Positions 1 through 9,070 of a stretch of DNA of 64,000 nucleotides are shown piece after piece; position 1 is the stretch's first letter; each line of letters opens with the position of its first letter. The position numbers and the translations under genes were made by a program. The notes under the pieces were generated by a model, which saw only the letters and a list, made by a program, of their open reading frames with translations, ran no database searches and was not told where the DNA came from. This stretch comes from Planctomycetota bacterium (GTDB lineage: Bacteria; Planctomycetota; UBA1135; UBA2386): assembly GCA_019636245.1 (NCBI GenBank), contig JAHBXX010000001.1, positions 1-64,000 on the forward strand, written 5' to 3'.

Positions 1-135
1 CTGTTCTTCGCCCCGGGCAACGTGGTCGCCGGGCAGGCGATCTCGCTGATCCAGCCGAACTCGCTGCCGAACGGCCAGAACGCGTTCGGCCTCGTCGTCA
101 GCAACGGCGTGCTGAGCACCGTCGAACTGCAGTGA
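1..135 (+). CDS. Secreted paralogue family protein, C-terminal fragment (5' end outside window)
   Basis: The frame is open from the first base and ends at a TGA. The 44 residues read like the last residues of the four full paralogues that follow: a segment of the type FAPGNVVAGQAISL, then LPNGQNAFGL and a terminal SNGVLSTVELQ. It is therefore the 3' end of another member of the same tandem family of exported beta-rich proteins. The function of the family is not known. The start, signal peptide and central domains lie upstream of the window. Confidence 0.85.
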   Translation: MFFAPGNVVAGQAISLIQPNSLPNGQNAFGLVVSNGVLSTVELQ

Positions 136-145
136 TCGTCGACCG

Positions 146-166
146 CCGGGGGGTGATCCGCCCCGG
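146..166 (+). terminator. GC hairpin after the partial first gene
   Basis: A 6-bp stem, CCGGGG (146-151) with CCCCGG (161-166), lies 10 bases after the stop codon, followed by TTGGTCG. It is weaker than the hairpins that follow the other paralogues and has no proper T tract, so termination here is an inference. Confidence 0.35.
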
Positions 167-380
167 TTGGTCGCGCCCGACCGCGGCCCGCCAGCTCCCC
201 GCGAGTTGGCTGGCCGCGCGCATGGCAAGGTCAGGCTCCGGTCGCATGGTGGACTGGCGGCAGCGACCTACGCCCGGCTGCGCCAGTGCAGGGGGGCGAT
301 TGCGGCCGAGCGACGCCGATCGGGAAGAGTTCGTTACGAAGCTTCTCGATGGCATGCATCGACGATCGCCGGGGGTGAGG

Positions 381-386
381 TAGGGT
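381..386 (+). promoter_or_regulatory. TAGGGT, -10-like element of first full paralogue
   Basis: TAGGGT lies 74 bases before the ATG at 461. TAnnnT hexamers sit at nearly the same distance (73-77 bases) before the other three long paralogues, which supports a shared promoter and a leader of roughly 65-70 nt. No convincing -35 box is visible. Confidence 0.45.
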
Positions 387-460
387 GGCTCGTGCCCCAA
401 GGCGTTCCGTACGCGAACTGCGAGCTGGACGCCTCGAACCCCTCCGAGAGCAACCTGACG

Positions 461-2293
461 ATGCGTTTCCTCGCCCTCCTCTCCACCTTCTCCCTCGTCG
501 CTGGCGCCGCCAGCGCCCAGTGCCTGAACACGGCCGGCGGCAGCCCCGCCGGCGTGACGGCCTGGGGCTTCTACCCCGCCGACGACGAAGGCCGTTCGGC
601 ACCGATCGACATGCTGTTCGGTCCCGCCGGTTTCCCGATGGCGGGTGCGGCCGGTCCGCTGACCCACGCCGTGGTCGACTCCAATGGCACGCTCTACCTG
701 ACCTCGGGCGGGGCGGCGGTCGGCCCGGTGGGCTATGGCCCGTTCGACGTCGACGACCTGCGTGGCTTCACCGGCGACTCGCCGCGCGTCTTCCCGCTCT
801 GGAGCGACCTCGAGGGGCCGGTGGCCGGCTGGGCGATCAACGTCGACACCTCGGTGCCGGGCGCCTTCAAGGTGAACTGGATCGACGTGCGCGAGTACGG
901 CTCCGGCGGCCCCGACTTCAGCTTCAGCGCCACGCTCTACGCGACCGGCGTGATCGACTTCAGCTACGGCGCCCTGCCGGGGCTCCCGAACTGGGCCATC
1001 TCCACCTTCGCCGGCGTCTCCATCGGCGGCGGCGTCGGCACCGGTCTCGAGACCTCGGTCGACCTGACCACGAATCCGGACTCCGGCGCGCTCGGCCTGC
1101 TGTTCCAGGAACTCGACGGCAGCGTGCCCGCGTTCGCGCTGCGCGGTGTGTCGCTGATCCCGAACGGGCTCGGCGGCTACCTGTCGGTGGTCACCTGCGA
1201 TGCGGCGACGCACGAGACCTACGGCGTCGGCTGCTACACGACGCAGTCGAGCGCCTACCAGCTGTGGACGGACATGCCGTCGGCGAAGGCGGCCCTGGAC
1301 GGCAACGGCATGCTGTTCGCCTTCAACGGCGTGGGCTACACGGCGACGTTCGTGCCCGGCTTCGCGGTGACCTATGTGGCGCCGACCGGCGGCGCGACGA
1401 CGCTCGGCGTCTCCGACGACGGCAACTTCCCGATCACGACGTCGGTGCCGGTGCCGGTGCCGGGCGGCGCGACCGCGGCGTGGAACGTGTCGGTGAACGG
1501 CATCCTGACGGCGGCGGCGACGGCCAACAACGCGTTCGACTGGACGCCGACCGGCGTCGATCTGACGAACGCGGGGGTGGCGCCGAACCTCGCCTTCTAC
1601 ACCTGGCACGACTTCAACAGCGCCGAGGTCGGCAGCGGCCCGATCCAGTACGAGGAGATCGGCGGCGTGCTCTACGTGACGTGGAACGGCGTCGAGTGCT
1701 ACGGCACGCCGTCGCCGAACGTGGCGACGTGGCAGTTCCAGGTCGACCTGGCGAGCGGCAGCGTGACGATGGTCTGGGTGTCGATGAACCCGGCGACCGT
1801 CGCGGCGGCGAGCGGCGACGACACGCTGGTCGGCATCACGCTGGCGGGCCCCGGCCCGGACGCGGGCTCGCAGCTGCTGTCGGCGTTGCCGGCGATCGGC
1901 GCCGACACGGCGGGCCTGAGCCTGTCGGCGGCGCCGGCGCCGGTGATCAACCCGAGCACGCTGGTGACCTGGACGGCGACCAACGTGCCCGAGTTCGTCC
2001 CGACCTCGGGCGTCTACCTGACGACGATGTTCCTGAGCGTGAACCCGCTGCCGGGCGGCATCGACCTGTTCTTCCTCGGCGCTCCCGGCTGCAGCGCCTA
2101 CATCGGCACGCTCGACCTCGACCTCGGCGCGCAGGTGACGTTCGCGCCCACGGCGTCGTGGAGCCTGCTGTTCGACAACGTGAACTTCGCGCCGGGCGAC
2201 GTGATCGCCGCGCAGGCGATCTCGTTGAACCCGCTGAATCCGTTCGGCGTGACGACCAGCAACGGGGTGAGGAGCACGACGCAGCCGCAGTGA
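461..2293 (+). CDS. Secreted beta-rich protein, tandem paralogue A (610 aa)
   Basis: The start is set at the ATG that opens a signal peptide (MRFLALLSTFSLVAGAASAQ), although the frame is open further upstream. The mature protein shows three parts. An N-terminal half of about 230 residues resembles a nidogen-like beta domain (a VVDSNGTLYL stretch, then SPRVFPLWSDLEG and an FSFSATLY segment). A second similar unit starts near the GVGCYTTQSSAYQLWTDMP segment and contains NVSVNGILTAAA and YTWHDFNSAE. The third part is a C-terminal domain with a conserved APGCSAY motif that ends in a TSNG motif. I do not recognise a function; an extracellular adhesive or surface role is a guess. From codon 306 onwards the DNA is identical to the next gene, a sign of recent duplication or gene conversion. 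Confidence 0.85.
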   Translation: MRFLALLSTFSLVAGAASAQCLNTAGGSPAGVTAWGFYPADDEGRSAPIDMLFGPAGFPMAGAAGPLTHAVVDSNGTLYLTSGGAAVGPVGYGPFDVDDLRGFTGDSPRVFPLWSDLEGPVAGWAINVDTSVPGAFKVNWIDVREYGSGGPDFSFSATLYATGVIDFSYGALPGLPNWAISTFAGVSIGGGVGTGLETSVDLTTNPDSGALGLLFQELDGSVPAFALRGVSLIPNGLGGYLSVVTCDAATHETYGVGCYTTQSSAYQLWTDMPSAKAALDGNGMLFAFNGVGYTATFVPGFAVTYVAPTGGATTLGVSDDGNFPITTSVPVPVPGGATAAWNVSVNGILTAAATANNAFDWTPTGVDLTNAGVAPNLAFYTWHDFNSAEVGSGPIQYEEIGGVLYVTWNGVECYGTPSPNVATWQFQVDLASGSVTMVWVSMNPATVAAASGDDTLVGITLAGPGPDAGSQLLSALPAIGADTAGLSLSAAPAPVINPSTLVTWTATNVPEFVPTSGVYLTTMFLSVNPLPGGIDLFFLGAPGCSAYIGTLDLDLGAQVTFAPTASWSLLFDNVNFAPGDVIAAQAISLNPLNPFGVTTSNGVRSTTQPQ

Positions 2294-2374
2294 GCGGCGG
2301 AGCACGGGGCGCGCTCGGGCGCCCCGCGGCACGGGCCCGGCAGCTCTGCGGAGCGGCCGGGCCCGCGTCGTTGT
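1376..2374 (+). repeat. Near-identical ~1-kb repeat, copy 1
   Basis: This segment, the 3' half of paralogue A plus its terminator, matches 3517-4515 base for base except for one A/G difference at 2342/4483. The same genes differ at many positions further 5'. The fixed offset of 2141 bases means a whole unit of gene plus spacer is repeated. Confidence 0.9.
2332..2365 (+). terminator. Intrinsic-terminator-like hairpin after paralogue A
   Basis: A 10-bp perfect stem, CGGGCCCGGC (2332-2341) with its complement (2356-2365), contains a further 4-bp stem GCTC/GAGC closed by the TGCG loop, and is followed by CGTCGTTG. A second GC hairpin (2306-2312 with 2319-2325) stands just before it. The T tract is poor, as expected at this GC content. 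Confidence 0.65.
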
Positions 2375-2518
2375 CGGGGACGTGGCAATGCCAACGCAGG
2401 CCGAGCCACCGCGGCGGTTGGGCTCGGGAACCTCATTGCGCCGGACCGCGTCCCGGAGGCCACATACCGGAGTCGATTGTTGCAACGAGGGTGGTGGACC
2501 CGGGCCCTCTGCCCGGGC

Positions 2519-2524
2519 TACCCT
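2519..2524 (+). promoter_or_regulatory. TACCCT, -10-like element of paralogue B
   Basis: TACCCT lies 74 bases before the ATG at 2599, the same spacing as for paralogue A. No Shine-Dalgarno sequence is visible before the ATG. Confidence 0.45.
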
Positions 2525-2598
2525 TTGGCACGCCCAAGGCGTGCGTGGCGGTCGCGGATCGCTGGCGCCGGGGCGCTCGTCCCTGTCCTCACTCTCCC

Positions 2599-4434
2599 AT
2601 GCGCCATCTCCCTGTCCTGTCCGGTGTCGCGTTGCTCGCCGGCGCGGCGACCGCCCAGTGCCTCAACACGGCGGGCGGTTCCCCCGCCGGCCTCGTTCCC
2701 ACCTACACCTTCTACACGGCGGCCGACGAAGGACGTTCGCCGCCGATCGACATGCAGTTCGGTCCGGCCGGTTTCCCGATGGCCGGCACCGTCGGCCCGT
2801 GGACGCACGCGGTCGTCGAGTCGAACGGCGTCCTCTACCTGACCACCGGCGGCGGTGCGGTCGGCACGCTCGACTTCGGGCCGTTCGACGTCAACGACCT
2901 GCGCGGCTTCGTCGGCGACTCGCCGCGCGTCGCGCCGTTCTGGCACGACCTCGATGGCGTCCTGCCGAGCTGGGCCTGCAACGTCGACACCTCGGTGCCG
3001 GGCGCCTTCAAGGTGACCTGGATCGACGTGCGCGAGTACGGCTCCCTGGGCCCGGACTACAGCTTCAGCGCCACGCTCTACGACACCGGCATCGTCGAGT
3101 TCGCCTACGGCACGATTCCCGCGCAGCCGCAGAATCCGGCGCTGCCGGCGTTCGCCGGCATCTCGATCGGCGACGGCGTCGGCACCGGCCTCGAGACCTC
3201 GGTCGACCTGACCACCGGCCCTGACTCCGGCGCGCTCGGCTTGTTGTTCCAGCAGGTCAACGGCGTGCCGTCCTTCTCTGGCCGCGGTCTGTCGCTGATC
3301 CCCAACGGTCTCGGCGGCTACCTGGCGATCGTCAGTTGCGACGCCGCTAGGCACGAGAACTACGGCACCGGCTGCTACACGACGCAGTCGAGCGCCTACC
3401 AGCTGTGGACGGACATGCCGTCGGCGAAGGCAGCCCTGGACGGCAACGGGATGATCTTCGCCTTCAACGGCACGGGCTACTCGGCGACGTTCGTGCCCGG
3501 GTTCGCGGTGACCTACGTGGCGCCGACCGGCGGCGCGACGACGCTCGGCGTCTCCGACGACGGCAACTTCCCGATCACGACGTCGGTGCCGGTGCCGGTG
3601 CCGGGCGGCGCGACCGCGGCGTGGAACGTGTCGGTGAACGGCATCCTGACGGCGGCGGCGACGGCCAACAACGCGTTCGACTGGACGCCGACCGGCGTCG
3701 ATCTGACGAACGCGGGGGTGGCGCCGAACCTCGCCTTCTACACCTGGCACGACTTCAACAGCGCCGAGGTCGGCAGCGGCCCGATCCAGTACGAGGAGAT
3801 CGGCGGCGTGCTCTACGTGACGTGGAACGGCGTCGAGTGCTACGGCACGCCGTCGCCGAACGTGGCGACGTGGCAGTTCCAGGTCGACCTGGCGAGCGGC
3901 AGCGTGACGATGGTCTGGGTGTCGATGAACCCGGCGACCGTCGCGGCGGCGAGCGGCGACGACACGCTGGTCGGCATCACGCTGGCGGGCCCCGGCCCGG
4001 ACGCGGGCTCGCAGCTGCTGTCGGCGTTGCCGGCGATCGGCGCCGACACGGCGGGCCTGAGCCTGTCGGCGGCGCCGGCGCCGGTGATCAACCCGAGCAC
4101 GCTGGTGACCTGGACGGCGACCAACGTGCCCGAGTTCGTCCCGACCTCGGGCGTCTACCTGACGACGATGTTCCTGAGCGTGAACCCGCTGCCGGGCGGC
4201 ATCGACCTGTTCTTCCTCGGCGCTCCCGGCTGCAGCGCCTACATCGGCACGCTCGACCTCGACCTCGGCGCGCAGGTGACGTTCGCGCCCACGGCGTCGT
4301 GGAGCCTGCTGTTCGACAACGTGAACTTCGCGCCGGGCGACGTGATCGCCGCGCAGGCGATCTCGTTGAACCCGCTGAATCCGTTCGGCGTGACGACCAG
4401 CAACGGGGTGAGGAGCACGACGCAGCCGCAGTGA
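2599..4434 (+). CDS. Secreted beta-rich protein, tandem paralogue B (611 aa)
   Basis: The start is the ATG opening a signal peptide (MRHLPVLSGVALLAGAATAQ). A much longer frame reads through from upstream but has no coding character there. The layout is that of paralogue A: a nidogen-like N-terminal beta domain, a second related domain beginning at the GTGCYTTQSSAYQLW segment, and the Cys-containing C-terminal domain (APGCSAYIGTLDLDLG) ending in TSNG. The C-terminal 306 residues or so are identical to paralogue A, while the N-terminal halves differ at many sites, including GVTAWGFYPA against GLVPTYTFYT. Function unknown; exported. Confidence 0.85.
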   Translation: MRHLPVLSGVALLAGAATAQCLNTAGGSPAGLVPTYTFYTAADEGRSPPIDMQFGPAGFPMAGTVGPWTHAVVESNGVLYLTTGGGAVGTLDFGPFDVNDLRGFVGDSPRVAPFWHDLDGVLPSWACNVDTSVPGAFKVTWIDVREYGSLGPDYSFSATLYDTGIVEFAYGTIPAQPQNPALPAFAGISIGDGVGTGLETSVDLTTGPDSGALGLLFQQVNGVPSFSGRGLSLIPNGLGGYLAIVSCDAARHENYGTGCYTTQSSAYQLWTDMPSAKAALDGNGMIFAFNGTGYSATFVPGFAVTYVAPTGGATTLGVSDDGNFPITTSVPVPVPGGATAAWNVSVNGILTAAATANNAFDWTPTGVDLTNAGVAPNLAFYTWHDFNSAEVGSGPIQYEEIGGVLYVTWNGVECYGTPSPNVATWQFQVDLASGSVTMVWVSMNPATVAAASGDDTLVGITLAGPGPDAGSQLLSALPAIGADTAGLSLSAAPAPVINPSTLVTWTATNVPEFVPTSGVYLTTMFLSVNPLPGGIDLFFLGAPGCSAYIGTLDLDLGAQVTFAPTASWSLLFDNVNFAPGDVIAAQAISLNPLNPFGVTTSNGVRSTTQPQ

Positions 4435-4515
4435 GCGGCGGAGCACGGGGCGCGCTCGGGCGCCCCGCGGCACGGGCCCGGCGGCTCTGCGGAGCGGCCG
4501 GGCCCGCGTCGTTGC
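3517..4515 (+). repeat. Near-identical ~1-kb repeat, copy 2
   Basis: This is the second copy of 1376-2374. It covers the 3' half of paralogue B and its terminator, with one mismatch at 4483. Such a block can recombine with copy 1 and delete or duplicate one gene. Confidence 0.9.
4473..4506 (+). terminator. Intrinsic-terminator-like hairpin after paralogue B
   Basis: It repeats the hairpin that follows paralogue A, with one loop-side base changed (G for A) so that the unpaired position becomes G opposite G. It is followed by CGTCGTTG. The upstream small hairpin is conserved too. Confidence 0.65.
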
Positions 4516-4645
4516 GGCAGGTCCCTTCGCTGCCGTCGACGCGATCGCCGCTTGCATCGGAGAGGCTTCGCTGCGTTGCGCTGCGGCGTACGGTGCGGGC
4601 CGGCCCGGGGGGCGCCGCTCTCGCACGCACGCGCGCGACATTCCT

Positions 4646-4651
4646 GCTACG
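4646..4651 (+). promoter_or_regulatory. TACGCT, -10-like element of paralogue C
   Basis: TACGCT lies 77 bases before the ATG at 4729, close to the spacing seen for the sister genes. No -35 box is obvious. Confidence 0.4.
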
Positions 4652-4728
4652 CTTCCGCGCCGCGACCCAGGGTGACTCGACCACATGTGCGCCGAGCCTT
4701 GGGCCGTCCTTCAACACCGATTGCAACC

Positions 4729-6645
4729 ATGACCCGTCTCCCTGCTCTTCTTTCCGCCGCCGCGCTGCTCGCCGCCGGCGCGCATGCCCAGTGCGCGCAA
4801 GGCCCGGTCGCCAATCTCGTATCCTGGACGTCCACGTCCGGCTTCGCCGCCACCAATCCCGTCAACGATGAAGGCCTGACCGCCACCGCGGTGCCGCTGC
4901 CGTTCGCCTTCCCGATGGCCGGCGCGATCGGCACCCTGGACGAGATGTGGGTGAACAGCAATGGCGAGATCTACCTGACCGATTCGACGCTCGCCCTGGC
5001 GCAGCCGGTCGGCGGTGCGCTGTTCGGCGTCAACGCGATCGCCGAGCTGCGTGGTGGCCTGAACGGCTCGGCCCGCATCGTCGCCCTCGGCGGCGACCAT
5101 CAGGGCTCGGCCGTCTCCGGCGCGAACTGGTCGGTCAACATCGACTCCTCGGTCAGCAACCAGGTGATCGTGTCGTGGATCGACATGCGCCGTTTCGGCA
5201 ACGCGACCGATCGCTTCAGCTTCCGCGCCACGTTGTTCAGCAGCGGCGCGGTGCAGTTCGACTACGGCCCCACGTTCCCGGTCAGCGGCTTCACCGGCCG
5301 CTGGGTCGGCATCTCGATCGGCAATGACGTCGGTCTGGCCACCACGCCCTCGAGCGACCTCAGCGCCGGACCCGATTCGGGCACGCTCGGCATGCTCTAC
5401 CAGAACTTCACCGGCACGGCCCCCAACGTCTGGGATCTGACCGGCCAGTCGCTGACGCTGACCCCGAACGGCCTCGGCGGCTACACGGCCCTGCCGCTGG
5501 TGCCCTTCGTGGCGCCGACCTGCGCCAGCAACCAGAACTACGGTGCCGGCTGCTACACCTACACCGGTCCGGACACGGCGAACCTGTTCCAGTTCTTCCC
5601 TGACGTCCCGGCGGCGAAGGCGGCGCTGGAGACCAACGTGATCCAGTTCGGCAAGAATCCGAACGGCTACACGGCCACCTGGCTGCCCGGCCTGGCCGCG
5701 TCGCTCTACGTCGCACCGAGCCTCGGCGCGCCGATCATCGCCAACGCCGATGACACCACGACGACGATCGTGCCGTCGTCGCCGATCCCGGTGCCCGGCG
5801 GCACCGCCGCCTCCTGGACGGTGTCGTCGAACGGCATCCTGACCGCCGCCGCGACCGGCAACCAGGGCACGGGCTTCACTCCGACCCTGGCCGCCACGGC
5901 GACGGCGACCGGCCTCGCCTGGTACGTCTGGGCGGACCACAACCCGGTGGAGACCGGCAGCGGCAAGGTCAAGTGGGAGGAAGTCGGCGGCGTGCTCTAC
6001 GTCACGTTCGACGGCGTCGAGATGCGCGGCGGCACGCCGACCCTGGCGCCGAGCACCTTCCAGTTCCAGGTCGACATGACGACCGGTGACGTCACCGTCG
6101 TCATCGTCAGCTTCTCCGTCAGCAACGGCACCAACGACGTCCTGGTCGGCTGCACGCTGGCCGGCGCCGGCCCGACGCCGGTGTCGCAGGACCTCGCCAC
6201 GAACCTGCCGTTCGTGCTCTTCCCGCCGCTGACGCTGTCGCCGCTGAGCCTGTCGGCGGCGCCGCGCCCGACGATCAACCCGAGCACCGTCGTGACCTAC
6301 ACGGCGACCAACCTGTACGAGTTCATCCCGACCTCGGGCGTCTACCTGTCGACGATGTTCCTCAGCGTCAACCCGCTGCCGGGCGGCTTCGACCTGGGCG
6401 TCATCGGTGCGCCGGGCTGCAACGCCTACATCTCGACGCTGGACCTGGACCTCGGTGGTCAGGTGACGCTGGCGCCGACGGCGTCGTGGAACTTCACCTA
6501 CGACAACGTCGGCTTCGCGCCCGGCAACGTCATCGCCGCGCAGGCCATCTGCCTGTTCGACCCGACGTTCCCGCTGCCGAACGGCCAGAACGCCTTCGGC
6601 CTCACGACGAGCAACGGCGTGCTCAGCACGATCGAGATCTACTGA
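4729..6645 (+). CDS. Secreted beta-rich protein, tandem paralogue C (638 aa)
   Basis: The ATG opens a signal peptide (MTRLPALLSAAALLAAGAHA, then QC). The protein follows the family plan: a first beta domain with MWVNSNGEIYLTDSTLAL and NWSVNIDSSV, a second beginning at the GAGCYTYTGPD segment with SSNGILTAAATGN and WYVWADHNPVETGSGK, and the C-terminal domain with APGCNAYISTLDLDLGG and a closing LPNGQNAFGL-TTSNG. It is closer to paralogue D than to A and B. Function unknown. The gene has its own promoter-like element and terminator, so it is probably monocistronic. Confidence 0.85.
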   Translation: MTRLPALLSAAALLAAGAHAQCAQGPVANLVSWTSTSGFAATNPVNDEGLTATAVPLPFAFPMAGAIGTLDEMWVNSNGEIYLTDSTLALAQPVGGALFGVNAIAELRGGLNGSARIVALGGDHQGSAVSGANWSVNIDSSVSNQVIVSWIDMRRFGNATDRFSFRATLFSSGAVQFDYGPTFPVSGFTGRWVGISIGNDVGLATTPSSDLSAGPDSGTLGMLYQNFTGTAPNVWDLTGQSLTLTPNGLGGYTALPLVPFVAPTCASNQNYGAGCYTYTGPDTANLFQFFPDVPAAKAALETNVIQFGKNPNGYTATWLPGLAASLYVAPSLGAPIIANADDTTTTIVPSSPIPVPGGTAASWTVSSNGILTAAATGNQGTGFTPTLAATATATGLAWYVWADHNPVETGSGKVKWEEVGGVLYVTFDGVEMRGGTPTLAPSTFQFQVDMTTGDVTVVIVSFSVSNGTNDVLVGCTLAGAGPTPVSQDLATNLPFVLFPPLTLSPLSLSAAPRPTINPSTVVTYTATNLYEFIPTSGVYLSTMFLSVNPLPGGFDLGVIGAPGCNAYISTLDLDLGGQVTLAPTASWNFTYDNVGFAPGNVIAAQAICLFDPTFPLPNGQNAFGLTTSNGVLSTIEIY

Positions 6646-6685
6646 GCTAGGCTGGTGCGCCGCCGCGTCCGCGCGGCGGCTGGAC

Positions 6686-6721
6686 GAGGCCCGGTGGCTC
6701 CCAGCGGAGTCGCCGGGCCTC
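6686..6721 (+). terminator. Intrinsic-terminator-like hairpin after paralogue C
   Basis: An unbroken stem of about 16 bp (two or three G-T pairs) is built on GAGGCCCGG (6686-6694) and CCGGGCCTC (6713-6721), with a CAGC loop, and is followed by GTTCGTTG. A second 9-bp hairpin (6659-6667 with 6672-6680) precedes it. Confidence 0.65.
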
Positions 6722-7000
6722 GTTCGTTGCCGTGCGATGGCCGTCCGGGGAGTGAGCCGGCACGTGGGTCCGGTCGAGCCTGCGTCGGCCCTGCGCGGGC
6801 GCCGGCTGCGGTGGCACCCGATGCGCGGCGCAGGTACTGGGGCCAAGGGCCGACCGCGCGGCGCGGTCTGCGCCTGCATGCGGCGCCCTGCCCATGGCCT
6901 TCGCGGACGGCGTGTTTGCGTTCGATCGAAAGCCGCCGTCCGTGGGGCCGCGTACCCGCGCTGCGCCCTTCGACGGGGTCACCTTGCGCAGGCGGTCCGG

Positions 7001-7006
7001 TAGAGT
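7001..7006 (+). promoter_or_regulatory. TAGAGT, -10-like element of paralogue D
   Basis: TAGAGT lies 73 bases before the ATG at 7080. The region CAACC-ATGAC-CGTCTCCC around the start is nearly the same as in paralogue C, and no Shine-Dalgarno sequence is visible. Confidence 0.45.
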
Positions 7007-7079
7007 TGCGGACGATCCGTCCTCGTTTCGCGTGGCCTGTCGTCACGCTCCGGATCGCAACCTCGTCATCACACCAACC

Positions 7080-9014
7080 ATGACTCGTCTCCCAGTTCTC
7101 CTCTCCTCCGCCGCGCTGCTCGCGGCCGCTGCGCATGCGCAGTGCTACTCCGTACCCGCCACCGGCCCGGTGACCCTGGTCCAGTGGTCGTCGGGCTCGG
7201 GCTACACCAGCACGTTCCCGGCCGACGACGAAGGCATCACCAATCCGCCGATCGACCTGACGCCGGCGTTCGGCGCGGGCGGCTTCCCGATGGCCGGCGC
7301 CGTCGGCGTGCTCGACCAGATGTGGATCAACAGCAACGGCGAGGTCTACCTGACCGACTCGTCGCTCGCCCTGACCCAACCGGTCAACGGGGCATCCTTC
7401 GGCGTCAACCTGCTGGACGAGGCCCGTGGAACGCTGGCGGGCGCCTCGCCGCGCATCTTCCCGCTCGGTGCCGACCACGAAGCCTCGGTCGCCCTGGGCG
7501 CCGTGTGGTCGGTCACCTGTGACGTGTCGCCCGGTCAGGTCAAGGTCAGCTGGACGGACATGGCCCGCTTCGCGAACACCACCGACCGGTTCAGCTTCGC
7601 CTGCACGCTGTTCGCGACTGGCGCGGTGGAGTTCGAGTACGGACCCACGTTCCCGGCGCCGGCCTCGTTCACCGGCCGTTGGGTCGGGGTGTCGATCGGC
7701 AACATGGTCGGTTCGACCTCGTCGCCGTCGCGCGACCTGACCGCGCCCTGCCTGCTGAACGACACCGGCACCGAAGGCCTGATCTACCAGTCGTTCACGG
7801 CGGCCGGGTCATGGGACCTGACCGGCAAGACGCTGCTGATCGTGCCGAACGGCATCGGCGGCTACTGCTCGACGGTGACCTGCGAGCCGGCGAGCCACAC
7901 CGCGTATGGGACGGGCTGCTACGCGATTCCTGCCCAGGTCAGGTCGAGTCTCGCCCAGACGTGGGCTTCGGGCGCCGCGGCCAAGGCGGCACTGGATGGC
8001 AACGCGCTGCAGTTCACCATAAGCGGCAGCGCCTACGTGGCGACCTGGCTGCCGGGCGTGGCGGGTGCGCTCTACGTGCCGCCGGTCGCGGCGACGATCA
8101 TCGCCAACGGCGACGACACCACATCGACGATCACCCCGTCGGCGGCGGCGCCGATCCCCGGCGGCAGCGCGCCGCAGTGGACGGTCAGTTCGAACGGCAT
8201 CCTGACGGCCGCGGCGACCGGCAACAACGGCACGAGCTTCAGCCCCTCGCTGGCGTCGATGGCCGGTGGGGCGGCGCCGAACCTCGGCTTCTACGTCTGG
8301 CGGGACTGGAACCCGGCTGAAGCCGGCAGCGGCAAGATCAAGTGGGAGGAGATCGGTGGCGTCGTCTACATCACCTGGGACGACGTCGAGGCCTACGGCA
8401 CGCCGAGCCCGAACCGCGCCACGTTCCAGTGGCAGATCGACCTGGCCACCGGCAACGTGACCGTGGTGTGGGTCAGCATGGAGGGCTCGACGAGCGCCAG
8501 CACGACCCTGGTCGGCTGCACGCTGGCCGGCGTCGGTCTCACGCCGCCGTCGGTCTCGCTGGCAGGCGTCTCGCCGTTCCTGATGGGCACGGACGTCGCG
8601 GCCGTCAACCCGATGGCGCTGTCGGCCGCCCCGGCGCCGGTGATCAACCCGAGCACGGTCGTCACCTACACGGCGACGAACCTGACCGAGTTCATCCCGA
8701 CCTCGGGCGTGTACCTGTCGACGATGTTCCTGAGCGTCAACCCGTTCCTCGCGGGCCTCGACCTCGGCATCATCGGTGCGCCCGGCTGCAACGCGCACAT
8801 CTTCACGCTGGACCTGGACCTCGGCGGCCAGGTGACGTTCGCGCCCTCGGCGTCGTGGAACTTCACCTACGACAACGTCGGGTTCGCGCCGGGCAACATC
8901 ATCGCCGCGCAGGCGATCTGCCTGTTCGATCCGGCGTTCCCGCTGCCGAACGGCCAGAACGCGTTCGGCCTGCTGACCAGCAACGCGGTGCTGAGCCTGA
9001 CCGAGACGTTCTGA
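7080..9014 (+). CDS. Secreted beta-rich protein, tandem paralogue D (644 aa)
   Basis: The chosen ATG opens a signal peptide (MTRLPVLLSSAALLAAAAHA). The frame is open further upstream without coding character. Domains follow paralogue C: a first beta domain (MWINSNGEVYLTDSSLAL, FSFACTLFATG), a second one from the GTGCYAIPAQ segment (SSNGILTAAATGNN, FYVWRDWNPAEAGSGK), and the C-terminal domain (APGCNAHIFTLDLDLGG, then LPNGQNAFGL). Compared with its sisters it has an insertion around the YAIPAQVRSSLAQ segment. Function unknown; exported. Confidence 0.85.
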   Translation: MTRLPVLLSSAALLAAAAHAQCYSVPATGPVTLVQWSSGSGYTSTFPADDEGITNPPIDLTPAFGAGGFPMAGAVGVLDQMWINSNGEVYLTDSSLALTQPVNGASFGVNLLDEARGTLAGASPRIFPLGADHEASVALGAVWSVTCDVSPGQVKVSWTDMARFANTTDRFSFACTLFATGAVEFEYGPTFPAPASFTGRWVGVSIGNMVGSTSSPSRDLTAPCLLNDTGTEGLIYQSFTAAGSWDLTGKTLLIVPNGIGGYCSTVTCEPASHTAYGTGCYAIPAQVRSSLAQTWASGAAAKAALDGNALQFTISGSAYVATWLPGVAGALYVPPVAATIIANGDDTTSTITPSAAAPIPGGSAPQWTVSSNGILTAAATGNNGTSFSPSLASMAGGAAPNLGFYVWRDWNPAEAGSGKIKWEEIGGVVYITWDDVEAYGTPSPNRATFQWQIDLATGNVTVVWVSMEGSTSASTTLVGCTLAGVGLTPPSVSLAGVSPFLMGTDVAAVNPMALSAAPAPVINPSTVVTYTATNLTEFIPTSGVYLSTMFLSVNPFLAGLDLGIIGAPGCNAHIFTLDLDLGGQVTFAPSASWNFTYDNVGFAPGNIIAAQAICLFDPAFPLPNGQNAFGLLTSNAVLSLTETF

Positions 9015-9070
9015 CCCGAGGCGAGCCGCCAGGCGGCTCTCCTGCCGGCGCGCCTGCGCGCCGGCCAACC

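Larger units (their letters stand above)
136..460. other. Gene-free stretch between first two paralogues
   Basis: Apart from the weak hairpin near the start and the TAGGGT element at 381, I see no gene here. The open frames that cross it lack coding character and are extensions of downstream frames or shadows. It serves as spacer, terminator and promoter region. Confidence 0.5.
2294..2598. other. Spacer between paralogues A and B
   Basis: It holds the two GC hairpins just after the stop, then about 140 bases in which I see nothing, then the TACCCT element and a leader. No gene is supported. Confidence 0.5.
6646..7079. other. Spacer between paralogues C and D
   Basis: It contains two GC hairpins at its start and the TAGAGT element at 7001. 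Between them (about 6730-6995) I see no gene, RNA or repeat that I can support. Confidence 0.5.

Noticed and set aside
98..2485. Long minus-strand frame (795 codons) over the paralogue array, and similar ones at 2518-4686 and 4711-6879
   Set aside because: Arg/Ala/Gly-rich translation with no domain, exactly antisense to genes with signal peptides and family conservation; long antisense frames are a product of the high GC at third positions.
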